From Pogonophryne albipinna (Eukaryota > Chordata > Actinopteri > Perciformes > Artedidraconidae): a stretch of 64,000 nt of DNA. Below the pieces are notes generated by a model. It worked only from the letters and a program-made list of their open reading frames with translations, was not told the origin of the DNA and ran no database searches. Where the stretch lies: contig CM053256.1 of the NCBI GenBank assembly GCA_028583405.1, forward strand, positions 2,288,424 to 2,352,423, in the 5' to 3' direction. Positions 51,746 through 63,879 of this stretch are shown here, piece after piece (the stretch's first letter is position 1; each line of letters begins with the position of its first letter). The position numbers were made by a program, and so were the translations under genes.

Positions 51746-53765
51746 TGATCGATGGCTACTGCCATATTTGCTAAATTTGCCTCTGAACCTTGACAAGTGC
51801 ATGTTTCAGGCTTATCAATTAATGTAATGTTATCAATTAACAACAGGAGGGGTCACAAACATAAGACCAGCTGTTAAATAAAGCTCTTCTGACCTTAGCT
51901 GGCATGTGGGTATATATATATTAATGCTGCCCATTATGGGCACAAGCAATTTTCACCCATTTATTAATTATATGTTTTACATTTGAGTGTTTCCTATCCC
52001 CTAAACCTCCAGGGATGTACACAGTTTAATACTGGCAACTTCTTATTATGGGAAATTTAAACATCTTTTAAAACTACAACTCCCAGTAGAGACGTGCCAT
52101 AGATAGAGAACATGTTGCGAAACACAATAGCCAGCATGTGTAGTTCTGGGGACGGGGAGGGGGGGACGCGGTGGACCCGTTCAAATCCAGTTTTGGACGG
52201 TCTGCCGTGGTTCCATCCCATTTCAAGTGCTGTTCGACGCTCGGCGTAACCCTCGGAGCACACTCTCCAATCCCAGAGCTTGAGGACTATCACTGGGTTT
52301 GTCAAGCGAAGCGGAGAGAATACTTACTTCCCGGTGTAATATTCTCTAAAGCAAATGAGCTGCTCCGACCCTCGGTCCTGACGGACTCCAACTTGTGTTT
52401 ATTAATCAAACAAATAAATAAACACAAGGATAATAATGTGTTATTGTTGAGTAAATGGAGAATTGCACAGGGGAAAATAACGTAGGCTATCTATGCCACA
52501 ATTTTAGATGCAGATTTTGTTAAACTAATACGTTTGCGTTGTGGACCAACACTATACATTGACGGGGGAAGGGGGTAGCAATAAAGATAACACCATTAAA
52601 CAGTTACACAACATAACATAAATAATATCGGTAGCAGCGTCCCTAGCAACAAGTAACAAGTAGTTAATAATAATAAAAGACATTAAGAAAAAGGCATTTT
52701 AAACAGTCATTAAAAAGCAACACAATCTACCTGCATTGCATTACTCTAAACGTGTAATAACGTGCTTTAACCAGTAGGTGGTTTGGGTTAAAAAGCTGTC
52801 AAGTTTACAGTGTTAACAAAATAAAATATACTGCTGTTTCTGGTTTAGTTTACGACGGATATATTTAGTTATTGTTTTGATATTTGTAACACAAAAGCGA
52901 TGGAAAAAACCCACAGCAACACAGAAAAGATGGTCTTAACATGACCCAGCGGTCTAGTAGTTAATAAAAAACAATAATATCAAAACAAAATATTACTACT
53001 AACTTTATTGTGAAATTCAAACTGAACGGTAAAAGAATAGTTTCCGGTCTATTCTGAGCCCGATCTCTGTAGATAAATAAAAATAAAGAACTACGCCAGA
53101 TGCAGCCGAACCATTTATTACAATGCATTCATGTGATGACTTTTAAAGAGTAAAGCAAGCACTGCTGAATAAAGTATGATTTTATCTTTTACGAAACGTT
53201 TTTTTTCATATTGAATGCAGTTGGAGGTCAACCAATCACAGAGCTTGAGAACTAATCACGGGGTTTGTCAAACAGAGCACATGGTGTAGTCCTAAACGAT
53301 AGCTGGAGATTCTGGGTAGTGTAGTGTCTTCTGCCATCCTTTACTCCGAAAAAATATTTGTTTCTCCGAATCGAAGGGGAAAAATACAAAAGCATTGCAC
53401 ACAATTTAAACCAATCAATGTTGTGTAATTAACAAGGATAATCTGGTGTTTTTTAGTCGATGAGTAGTGCAGATATCACTGTAAAATCAATCGACAGTAA
53501 GGAGAATACTTACTTCCGTGTGTACAATTCTCCGTTATCCAATGGGAATGGACGCTCACATTGCCTTTAAGGGCAGCCGACACAAACGAATGCCGTACTT
53601 CCATGAGCGTCAAATCCCGCCGCAGATGGGAATACATTGCAATCAGTTGAAAGCTATTTGCGTCCCTTTATAAAGCTGAAGGAGCCTAGGAGCGTCACAA
53701 CTGCACGCCACGGGACCCTGACCAAACTTCGCTCCTGGACGATTATGGAGTGAGAGTGTGTTGCT

Positions 53766-54171
53766 ACATACTGCTATGATATGAGTTGTAGTTTTGTATT
53801 AAAAGCACATTCCACCACAACAACTTATAAGCCACTCACAAGAACCTTCACAAAATAATTAAAAACAATGATTTAGTGATTAGCAAACTATTTTTAATTA
53901 TAAAATAAATTAGTAGAGGAAAAGAGAGTCCCAAGCTCGTTTAACTTTTATTTTTTAAGACAAAAACCGACATCACTTCTCATTCATTGTTCCTATCGAT
54001 GTGCTCTGTGATTACTTGCGCAGTCTTGCAAAAAACGTGCCTCATCCTCACTCAGCTTGTTTGGTCTAGACAAAATGGCGAGCCTCATATAGGGGTCGAG
54101 TGTGATCTCCTGCCACATTTAAATCCTTTTTTGTGAGTTTAAAACCCACTTTGTGACCTATCCTGACCACC
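53766..54171 (+). other. mrps15 upstream region
   Basis: AT-rich sequence between the large transposon and the mrps15 ATG. The minus-strand frame at 54066-54377 crosses the first exon and is a shadow. The transcription start should lie in the last 150 bases; no TATA box was seen. Confidence 0.4.
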
Positions 54172-57100
54172 ATGTTAGCTAACATTGCTCTGCAAACCGT
54201 CCTGAAGTCTTCAGTCGGTGTTTTCCGAGGGAGCGGCTGCTCTGCTCTGACAGCAGCACCGAGACTCACAGGCGGTGAGTTGTGTTTATTTATTAGTTTA
54301 TACTCCTCAATTATTATAAAACATGCACACCCTATAAAACAAAACCATGAACACTTTACGCAGGTGTTGTAGCCCATGATGGAAATGAGAGGGGAGAAGA
54401 CAATCTCTTAATAAAGTTATCTGTAGGCGACAGGAACTATGATTAGACGATGATTTACACATAACAAGAAGAAGCTGGCTAATGCATTTATATTAAACCT
54501 GGCTGTTTTAGTTGCTAAATATTCTTACATTATTAACTACATATGGACCCACTCCTGCAGAAGTGTGTATTAACTATTAATCTGCTCGATCTGATGTATT
54601 ATCTGGCTTATCGAGGCCATACAAAGAGCTTCTAGAGCAGCGACACTGTCCTTTCCTTCTCTAGTCTGCTACAATGTGGCAGCTGTGTTTTCTCACACTG
54701 TTGCATCCTACTTTCAGTAAAGGTTGTCGGCCTTTATACGCACCAAGCCTCCATAAACAGGCCCACCTGAGAACAATTTGGTATCTTCTTACAGAACATT
54801 TCTCCAAAACAGGGACATCATGAATCATATACACTTTTCACATTGAACATGTGCTCTTTTATTAAATAAACTAAACGCTTTCATTTTAAGTTGTGAGTTT
54901 AGTGTTTTTGAACCTAAGAAACACTGATGCATTAATCAATAACAATAATCCACAGATCCTCTCTGCTCCAGAGGATTTAAGAAATATATATCCCAATGCC
55001 ACCCCCCCCCCCCCAAAAGCAGTAAACCTAGGGGAAACACTGCACACACACGAGCGCACACACACACACACACACACACAAAAATAATACAATTAATAAA
55101 CATTTGGTTTACAGTTGCTTGTTTGTGGAGAGTAAAACAATAAATATATCTTGGCCAGGTCGCTCTTGAAAAATATATTTGAATCTCTTTTTACCTGGTT
55201 AATATAATAAAGGATATATATCTATATATAAAAATGTACACTAATGTCTGACGCAAATGCAACACAATTTATAATATAAGATCTAAAAAGTAGCTGGCCT
55301 TGCAAATTCGTTTTTGTCCTCATTTAAATAATTCAAACTGCCAGTACATATTGTCAGTCGAGCACTGAGAACAGGATGGTTGGTGTTAATTGTGCCTGTA
55401 TTTCTGCAGTGATGATCACCAGTGTTTTGAGGAAATGACATCATTAGTGATGATATTGATATTGAAACCACCTTCCTCTTACCATCTGATATGTGTAATT
55501 TATCTGGTGTGTGCAACAGATTATCGCGGTTGTGCTCTTCAAATCGTACGCTTTCAACTTGTTTATCAGTGGCATCATCTTCCTGTGGCCTCACTCACTC
55601 TCACGCAACAGAATACAAATGTTTCACATGAACCAACGGAGAAAGCATCGTATTAATGATAAATGGCATGCTGAAAAATAAAATACTAATTTAGCAGACA
55701 GTTTTGATAAGAGAATCACTCTGGTTCTACCGCTTAGATAAATAGATATACCTGCAATCATTTAAAATAGATTATGGGCTCGGTTTCTTTCGGTATTTCG
55801 GAGGTGGAACATCTTTTGTGTTATGTGTTTTGTGTGGGCAAGATATTTGTTTTTAGACGTCTAGACATACAAACTAATTGTGAAAGTCAAGACATGCGTG
55901 GTTGTTGAAACTGACACAGATGTGAGGATTCAGTATTATAAGAACGTTATCATTATGTGACGTTTGATCACAGTTCATTCATATTAATGGCCACCACTGA
56001 TCCTTTGCTGAGCCAGTTTGTTGAGTATCTAACAAATGTTTTCATTTGTCTTGCAATACAATATCATATTTCAAGTTTTGTTATTGATCCACTTCTTCAC
56101 GCACCACCTGTTGAGCCTCTTATCTCACATTTCTTTTGATCCCTTTATCCAAGTTGTTTTACTTTTGGTGTTTTTACTACACATTTGTAATTATTTGTCT
56201 CTCTCCTCTCGCAGGTTGCTTTGCTATTCCGCCACCAGTGCGACATTATGCTCGTGTTGTAAAGAAAAAGAAGACTGGTAGGAAGCTGCCTTTTCAACAC
56301 ACCATGATTTGTCATTTTAAAATGGTCGCTCTCTTTTCATTCTAACATCTGGTTTTCTTTTAGGCCCTGAGAGCCAGCTCAGTGATCTTCCTCCAACTAT
56401 GCTGAAGAGTGGCTATGCAGCCGTGCCCCTCTCGCAAACGTAAACACACATAGTACCTTAAATTAAATCAGTAAAAAATAATAAAATGTATATTCCAAAT
56501 TCACAAAAAATCTACATTATTGTATTTATTCTAATAAAAGTTTTTTTTTTTCAATCAACAGGACTGATGATGTTGTCAAAAGACTTCTGTCATTGGAGCT
56601 GGCGAGCCATGTAAGTTCTAATGACCCCAAAAATGGCATCATCATGTTTTACTCTGCTTTCTTGTTTTTCCGATGATATCAACAATATCAATTACTTTGA
56701 TATTATGTGTTCATGTCTTTTTAGAGTGACAAGCTCCAGCTGAAAAAGGAACAGCTGATTGCTAAAGTCCAGAGGGATGAGAATGACTACACCTCAGTGG
56801 AAGTCCGGGGTGAGTTTCTCCAATGTTGTTCATAGTGTGTTCGCTGAAAAGCAGGCAAAGGGTGTAGAGCTTTTAACTGATTCAGTCTCCCTTTCTATGT
56901 CTTTTCCCTCAGTGGCTATGTTGACTGCCAAAATCCGAAACTTCCAGGAGCATTTGCAAAAACATAACAAGGTGAGTAACATCAGCATCATTTAACATCC
57001 TTTTTTCTTCCCTCGCTCGCACGCTAAACAGGAAAGGCTTGTTCTTAGATGACGTACGATATCTTACGTTGGTTTCACCACAAAAGCTTCAGTTAATATG

Positions 57101-57905
57101 TCTCTACATTTCCTTTGGTGTGTGTGTGCAACAGGATATCCTGTGTACTCCCCCACACCAAATGAGAACATGTCTAGTGCAGCCATGGTTGGAAATGTCC
57201 ATGTTACATCATACGTAAAACATTGGTTAAATGTACACAAAGATGAAATTGAGTTTTTGTTGAACGGTATCTCAGTTTCAAGTACTACCTGAAATTCTAG
57301 CTTCTTCGAATCACCAAGCCCAATGTTCTATGTGTTATTTGATTCAAGGACAAATCTAACAAGAGGCGGATGCTCATGGATATTGATCGGAGGAAAAAGC
57401 TATTGAAAAACCTGAGGTTGGTGAACTACGATGCTTTTGAGAAGGTGTGCGAGCAGCTGGGCATCACCTACAGTTTCCCCCCCGAGTACTACAGGAGGGT
57501 CACTCACCGCTGGCTGGCTAAGAAGGCCCTCTGCATTAAGGTATCAAACAAATCTGCATTATTCTGTTATTGTCTATATATTTTCTATTCATGATCAAAT
57601 AAAATGTGTATTTGTAAATTAGTATTGTATAATTATGGTCTCTATTGGAGTAAATATCTAAATACCCTAAACTAGACTTATATTCCACACTTGTGTAATA
57701 ATTGTGCATCTTGTCTCAGAGAGCATCGCCCAAGCTTTCCGTGTCAAACTGACTCACACGTTGAAGGTGTTATTTCGTGTTTCCACTGACACTTTGTCAT
57801 GTCTCTTCACAGGTCTTCCAGGAAGTGCAGAAGCAGAAAGCAGAGCAGAGGCTGATGATGCAGAGTTTAGCCCCCGCAGACCCCAAGGCAGCCAAGACTG
57901 CTTAG
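54172..57905 (+). CDS. mrps15: Mitochondrial small ribosomal subunit protein uS15m, 8 coding exons
   Basis: The modelled exons are 54172-54274, 56215-56277, 56364-56439, 56562-56610, 56725-56809, 56913-56971, 57349-57540 and 57813-57905. Phases agree and give 239 residues (about 257 in human, from memory). The N-terminus is a mitochondrial-targeting type: no acidic residue in the first 34, with Arg, Lys and Ser. The uS15 domain (about 124-205) shows the pattern [20 protein letters not shown], then a basic Arg-Arg-Lys-Lys-Leu-Leu helix and a [13 protein letters not shown] helix, which contact 12S rRNA. The tail is a Lys/Gln-rich helix. The protein belongs to the mitoribosome small subunit in the matrix. 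Intron 1 is long (1940 bases). The gene follows csf3r as in human. Confidence 0.93.
54990..55081 (+). repeat. C-run and (CA)n tract in mrps15 intron 1
   Basis: A run of 13 or more C at about 55002-55014 is followed by a CA repeat to 55081. Frames across it are artefacts. Confidence 0.9.
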
Positions 57906-58095
57906 ATCTGTTTAGACCCCATAAACAAAAAATATTCTGTATAATACAAATGATTCTAAATGCTTGTTAACCAACAAAGTTACATTCACACCATCTGATG
58001 TAAAGCATTTGGATTGGAAGTCCTTTTTCATGTATCACTGTCATACAATATGTTTTCCTTTAATTGCTTTCATGTTGATGTCAGAATACAATGGA

Positions 58096-58101
58096 AATAA
58101 A
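58096..58101 (+). promoter_or_regulatory. mrps15 polyadenylation signal
   Basis: AATAAA about 190 bases after the mrps15 stop, the first perfect match downstream on this strand. Assignment is by position. Confidence 0.6.
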
Positions 58102-59350
58102 GTGTCCCAGAAATGTGTATTTAAAAAATGTGTTTATACTAAAATATGTCTATCAATTAGATGTGGTTTAGATTAAATATATTTAGCTGCACAAAAAAAT
58201 GAGCCCGCACTTCTGAAATAAATGAAGGGAAGTCAAATAACCACCAAATAACCCATAATATTAAATTGTACAGTTATTTGTTCTAATATAGCCGGCAACC
58301 AAACACCAAATCTCTGAAAGTTGTGCTGCTCTCTGGGCTGAACATTCCCACTCACTAACCCCTTACCCGTTTGCATGTCTGGCCATGTTGTCAGAACTTT
58401 TATCAGCTCTTAAAAGCAAAACTACCTGTGTTTCATCAAACAAATAAATCCCTTAGATATGTCTCCAAGAAGTCATTGCAGAATGTTAAATAAAAACAAT
58501 GTCAATATTAATACTTCTCACCGTTAAGTACTGTTTGTCTTTATAACAACATGCCCTTTAGTAACTTGTGATTTGCCCTTTGTAAACACTGATTGAGGTC
58601 AAGTGTTAGCAGATTAAATATCTAGAAATAATATAACTCTACAAAAATAGTTTATCCACTCCATAAATGGCACACGAAATAAGTCATTTAAGAATGTTGT
58701 CTTACGTTTTTATTGAGAGCAAGAGATATTGAAGTGTCTCTGGTTTCGTCCAAATACCAAACGTATCCTGTGGTTATGTGATTAAGTACAACATGACCTT
58801 AAAGTTTAAACTATGGTCCGAGTAATTAATCACATAGACATTCAATTTCACTTCCAATGTGGTGGAAAACATGTTTAATTTCAGAGATAGCATCACTACC
58901 TGATGACTACGCTGTATGGATTCTCCATTGTCCCTTTAAATCAAATTATGTTACATCTACGTCTTGGAATACTAACAAGAGCAGCTCTGTGTGCATATAA
59001 CAGGGACCTCGATATTAACATTTTGATTGATTCCCTTATAGGGTTTTAGTCAATCTGAAAGCACGTTTTTTTTAGCTTAACATAGTTTTGTACTGGTTCA
59101 CATCCTGTGAAACTCAGTAGTGACACAGTGCGTAGATTAAACCTCAAATTGTATGACAACACAGACGTGATGCATTTGTGGTTATATGATGGCGTGAAAT
59201 TCTGATAACTGCATGAATTCTCTAAACTGAGTTGATCTAATGTGAGATTGGGAAAGTATTTAATTAGAAGCCTTCACTCCCTAAAAGATACATGTTCCAG
59301 TGATCTGTAGATATCTGTGAATATAAAGACCATCAGCCTCAAAGCAAAGC
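58102..59350. other. Non-coding stretch, nothing recognised
   Basis: AT-rich sequence without exons or clear element ends. Confidence 0.5.
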
Positions 59351-59359
59351 AGCAGTTCT

Positions 59360-59517
59360 AACAGTCTTAGTTTGTCTGCAGATCTTTGTCATCCTCAGAA
59401 ACAGCCGTTTGATTTGACAAACCAGCATTTCACAGCTCGAGCTCGTCACTGCTTCCTGTGTGCGGTGTGCAGCTTGTCAGCCTGATCAGACTGAGAGCAC
59501 ACCGACCGAATCTTCTG
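59360..59517 (+). other. Probable 5' UTR exon of the PLAC8-like gene
   Basis: The segment ends at a strong donor (tcttctg/gtaagt). A matching acceptor (taacttttag) ends at 60197, 41 bases before the ATG at 60239. This gives a non-coding first exon and a second exon with 41 bases of leader. The left border is not fixed. Confidence 0.5.
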
Positions 59518-60238
59518 GTAAGTGACAGCTTTTCTCCTCTCGCAGGAGATTATTAACTTAAGAATTCACTATTAATTAACTTAAGATTCATTTGTTAATA
59601 AAACACATTTCAATATCTTTTAAATGTTTTACTTGCAAAAATGCAATCATGATAAACTCATGCTGACGGCACTGAAACAAGATAACTTATGAACTGTTCT
59701 TAAAGTAACACATTCATTTTCACGGCCGTTTGTATTTTATAGTTAGAGTTACTGTTATGAGAATATTTGTATTTCTCACTTAAAGCCATCATCTTTCAAT
59801 TAATAAGTGTGAAAATGGCAAAAAGCCAACAATATTAAGTCTCATTCGGTGTTAGGAAATATCTCTATTAAATGTTTGTTGATACATATGCTTTGCAGGG
59901 AAATCATGAATTCTGATTAAGCTATTGAGTGTGAATAACACATTAACTCTTTCTTCAGTTATGCTCCAACAAAGAGTTTAAGAATATATTTAGTCATAGC
60001 TCTGAATTATTCCTCTCAACATGAGATTTCCTTTACTGAAAAGGCATAGCATTGCAGTACTGTATATGTAAAAAAAGTATAGAAACAGTTGTAGATTTAC
60101 ATGGAAAGTGTTATTAAGATACATTCTCCCATAGCTTTTCATCCTGCAACACAAACTATCATGCTATCCAGTGCTAACTGTTTCATTTAACTTTTAGATA
60201 GCTTTATTGGAAACAACAAGCAGATCCAGTAATCCAAC

Positions 60239-60920
60239 ATGTCAAACCCAGTGGTCACCCAACCGGCTGCAGGCAGCTACGGGACGAACGTCCAAACGGG
60301 GCAGTGGAGCACCGGCCTCTGCTCCTGCTTCAGCGACTTGTTAGTCTGTGAGTACCACTTAAGAAATCTGACATTATACATTTTTCTCTATACACTAAAG
60401 GCACACTTTCATGTTTTTTTCTTTTTAAAAACTCACACTGAAATACCCATCTTTGTGCAGGTGCTATTGGTTGCTGCTGTCCATTTGCCTTGAGCTGCTA
60501 CACTGCTCATAAGTATGGAGAAAACTGCTGTTTGGGTTGTCTGCCAGGAGGCCCAACAGCCATGAGGACTCACATGAGACTCACTTATGGCATAGAGGTC
60601 AGTTACTTATGTTATTAAATTACAAACTCAAATAACACCGTTGTATTTTGGGTGGTGCTGTAAGAAGACTGCATTTCAATAGCTCTGATGAAAGACAGAG
60701 ATTGCATTAACTTAGGAAATGTTAGGTGTTTCCTTCAATTGAGAAAACTGAACAGTGGTGCATTTCCTCACAGTGGGTTTTGGTTCCGTGTTGTGATTTT
60801 GTTGCAATCTTCTCACCACAGGGAACAATAATCAACGATGCCTTGATGACCTTTTGCTGCGGAACCTGTGAGGTGTGCAGGATGGCGCGTGAAATCCGCA
60901 TCAGGAATGGAGAAGTGTAA
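60239..60920 (+). CDS. PLAC8/cornifelin-like cysteine-rich protein, 3 coding exons
   Basis: The modelled coding exons are 60239-60347, 60461-60597 and 60822-60920, in phase, giving 114 residues (about 112-115 is usual for cornifelin and PLAC8). The protein has a short polar N-terminus, then W-S-T-G-L-C-S-C-F-S-D, and a cysteine-rich core with Cys-Cys-Cys-Pro-Phe-Ala and Glu-Asn-Cys-Cys-Leu-Gly-Cys-Leu-Pro. A Met-Arg-Thr-His-Met-Arg ... Tyr-Gly-Ile segment and a CCGTCEVCRMARE end follow, which is the PLAC8 domain in full. The exact biochemical role of this family is not known to me. The orthologue (cornifelin or PLAC8) cannot be chosen by eye. The gene lies between mrps15 and oscp1, on the same strand. 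Confidence 0.9.
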
Positions 60921-61139
60921 TCTCAAGAAGACATAAAAACCATTCTGGTCCACTAAACAGTATTTTCTGGTGATTAATGATGTTCAGCTATTGTGAAAGT
61001 AATGTCTTGTAATTGCTGTATCCTGGCTTTTTCATGCAGAGAACAAAGATTGAGCTAATGAATTATGCAAATCTGTGCCTTATGCCTTATGTGCCTGTCT
61101 AACTGTGTAAGTGCCTGTATACTGATCTGCATTGCTGTA

Positions 61140-61145
61140 AATAAA
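61140..61145 (+). promoter_or_regulatory. PLAC8-like gene polyadenylation signal
   Basis: AATAAA about 220 bases after the stop codon. Assignment is by position. Confidence 0.6.
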
Positions 61146-61461
61146 CTGCGTTATTCAATCACTCACAACATGATTCATTACATTCAAGCATGGAACATTT
61201 TGTACAACATTGTTTGATTAAAACATGGATTGTCTTGTTTTCGATGAAGACAAACCCTTCCTTAATCATTGTTTTTGTAACATTTGTGGATTTTGACCAT
61301 ACAGTTAACATTGTGACACTATGAAATATGGTGGACTTGACACACCCATCACAGAGTTATTTCCTAACTCTTTTCCTCATTACAAGACTCTCACTGGCTT
61401 CATTTGGTGAAAGTTGTCAGTATTTCACAAGCTCAAAATCCACTAAATATTCAATATTGCT

Positions 61462-62085
61462 TTAACCGTTGTGTTGTGTTCGAAAGCTGTTATCGCGGGT
61501 CAATTTTGATCCATAATTTATTTCAGTCCAAAACACAACAAATAAATGACTATCATCCAATATTGTTTTAACTACATCATAACTAACTTATTATGCATTC
61601 ATAACCGTACAATCCTGTTGTAATTTTATTCTATGGCCCCAAAACACATTACACCACATATTGCACACGTGCATGCATATGTGAGTTCAGTGTTAGTGTA
61701 CATATTCTTTGAGAAAGGTGGAGTTCCCGTGGGGGCCAGAGGGAGGGGAGACCAGGTGCATGTTGCGAAAAAATATTGTTACTGTTGATGAAGGGGGTGG
61801 GGGAGGGGTGTCTAAAGTCAAAGATGAATCTTGATTGGGCCAAATTTGACCTCGAGTGACCTACAACAATTCTGCTGGTTCTCCCAGACCTGAACACCAA
61901 GTTAGACACTTTTTTTTTAGAGACCTTCAGACTTGGCTAAAATTGTCAAAATCAGTTTTGTAGTGTTTATATAGCTGTTGTGGAGGATATCATGAAGCCT
62001 TGTCCCGATAAAAAACTAGAGCGTATTATTATATCATTTAACTTGAAACGAGTCACGGGAGACCCGAACACAACATAAGGGTTAA
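61462..62085. mobile_element. piggyBac-like MITE with TTAA ends, 624 bp
   Basis: The left end is TTAACCGTTGTGTTGTGTTCG-like and the right end is the inverse (cgaacacaacataagggttaa), with one or two mismatches. TTAA at both ends is the target site typical of piggyBac transposition. The interior is non-coding, with a G-rich patch (ggggtgggggaggggtg, about 61795-61811). The minus-strand frame at 61649-61909 has no transposase motif. Confidence 0.8.
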
Positions 62086-63385
62086 CAGACCTTTGTGCAT
62101 GCTGTGTTTTATCATGTGCATGTGGAATTGTTCTGTTCCTCCTTCATCAGATACGTTTTACTTCAGAACATAGGGCTTAACCACACATTGATTACAAATT
62201 GCAAAAGTCCGTTTTGGTGTCTTATAGAGTCAAACATGCCTCAGAATCTTCATCAGATACATCTGCACATCAATCACTCCTGTTATTATACAACAAGTAT
62301 ACGTATATTAGATATTATAACAACTAGTTATTCTGAAGTGCAGACAGTTTAATGTCCTAAAAACTGCTTGTTTCTGATTGTGGCTCCCTCTGCTGTTCGT
62401 TATACAGCAATAGCTACCATACCCTCTTCACAGCTCTTTGACTATGACAGGAAACCCTCTGAGTTTCTGGTTGGATGTGAAATAGGTCTAATTTAAGAAG
62501 AGGTTGAACGCAAGAAAGTTTAACCTTTGCAAAGTATACCAAAAAGGAGATAAAATGAGCAGAAATGATATACTAAAGTGACCTTTTCTGTTGTTTTTAG
62601 TTTAGACATGTGGTGTGGAGTATGGAATATAATCTACACTGTACCACCAAACAGGGTTTTAAAAATCAGCCATGTTTTAAAATGTATTCAGCTAAAAAGA
62701 TTTCATGACATTTTCAAACCGTTATAGATTATTTGGGTGTGTATGGGATGGAATGTGCCGATTGAACATCTTCTGAATCTGGGATTATTAAAAGCTGATA
62801 TAAATCTTCAGAAAAAAAGTGTTTAGCCTGCTGGAGGGAGTCCCAATGATTTCATTCTTCATACATAATCTCAGGAAATAATACTATAACTATTTCTTCC
62901 ATTCGCACATACATGTCTCATTGTGAACCTACTTCAACCAACTGATGTATTGAACTCAGTGTGAACTGAAACCGTAATTGTTAAGGGAAGCAAAAAGTAC
63001 AGACTTGCAGCATTGTTTTCAGTTTTGAAAATGGGAATAAGGACGTTTTGTACAAAAATAACTGTCACCTATCCTCCCCCTACTTTTTCTGCTTCAGGGT
63101 CATGTTCAGGGTGCTTTGATCACCATGGCTTATTTTCTTAGTTATACTTTCACTTAGTAATGACCCCACCACAATAGTTTTTTTTTTTTTTAAATAAAAA
63201 GCCACGTCACTGGAGTACTACAAAAAAGACCCAACTTTAAGGCCATACTGATTTGGAATACTTTTTTGAAAAACCACGAGAAAGCTTAAAATCCATCGGG
63301 AAACAACAAACATTATATTAGTGATTTAGAGATTATATGAATGAATAAAATGGCCCATGTAATTCACACTAAAAGTTTCACATCC
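62086..63385. other. Non-coding stretch, nothing recognised
   Basis: AT-rich, with a T-run at about 63178-63191. No exons or element ends recognised. Confidence 0.5.
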
Positions 63386-63390
63386 GATTG

Positions 63391-63440
63391 ATCCCGCCCC
63401 TTTACTCGTACGTCATAACGCACAACGCGCTGATTGGCTG
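63391..63440 (+). promoter_or_regulatory. Probable oscp1 promoter elements
   Basis: A GC box (cccgcccc, about 63393-63400), a CRE-like acgtcata (about 63410-63417) and an inverted CCAAT box (gattggctg, 63432-63440) cluster about 130-180 bases before the oscp1 ATG. The arrangement fits a TATA-less housekeeping promoter. These are motif matches only. Confidence 0.5.
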
Positions 63441-63567
63441 TTTGCTTCGTGGCCTGGCAACCAGAAGAAGCTTTACTAAACAGACCCTACTACCAGTAGC
63501 ATCTGAGCTAGCTAAAACGGCTAGCTTTCTACGTTTTCCAGGGAGATTGAAGCGTCCAAATACCACC

Positions 63568-63679
63568 ATGTCTTCAAGAACTCTGCCTCTGCTATTCATC
63601 AATCTCGGCGGGGAAATGCTGTACATCCTGGACCAGCGGCTTCGCGCTCAGAATATCCCTGCTGACAAAGCTAAGAAAG
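63568..63679 (+). CDS. oscp1: oscp1, first coding exon (runs past the window)
   Basis: The ATG follows accacc, a good start context. The exon codes 37 residues plus one base and ends at aaag/gtagct. The start MSSRTLPLLFINLGGEMLYI, followed by a Leu-Asp-Gln-Arg-Leu-Arg-Ala-Gln-Asn-Ile-Pro segment, matches the N-terminus I recall for OSCP1 (organic solute carrier partner 1), a protein linked to solute transport and cilia. The remaining exons lie beyond 64000. It completes the csf3r-mrps15-oscp1 order known from human. Confidence 0.88.
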
Positions 63680-63879
63680 GTAGCTAGCTTAGCAAGCTAA
63701 CAACACTAATGTCACCCTGCAGTAAAACCTTAGTGTTGCCATGGCGATAACGGTACATTCATGTCAGTCTGTTTACCGTTACTGAATTCAGAATACGTTT
63801 GGACAATTATTACAAAGCCACGATAAAGCAAATGTAAGAGTTAGCATTAGTGAGTCAACTAAGTCAAAATGCAAAGGCT

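Larger units (their letters stand above)
49043..53765. mobile_element. Large DNA element with long inverted ends, left end split by Harbinger-like insertions
   Basis: Blocks 50127-50475 and 53395-53752 are inverted copies over about 350 bases. They share cactccataatcgtccagga, gcaatgtattcccatctg, cactactcatcgac and caccagattatcc. The left end is broken: acaacacactctc stops at 49060 and resumes at 50127 with cactccataatcg, while the right end reads cgattatggagtgagagtgtgttg uninterrupted. More inverted blocks lie inside (50690-50750 with 52504-52556; 50870-50935 with 53095-53150), but their order differs between arms. The stretch 52260-52330 is a diverged direct copy of 53230-53280 and 53500-53520. 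No transposase was recognised. Superfamily unknown. Confidence 0.7.
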
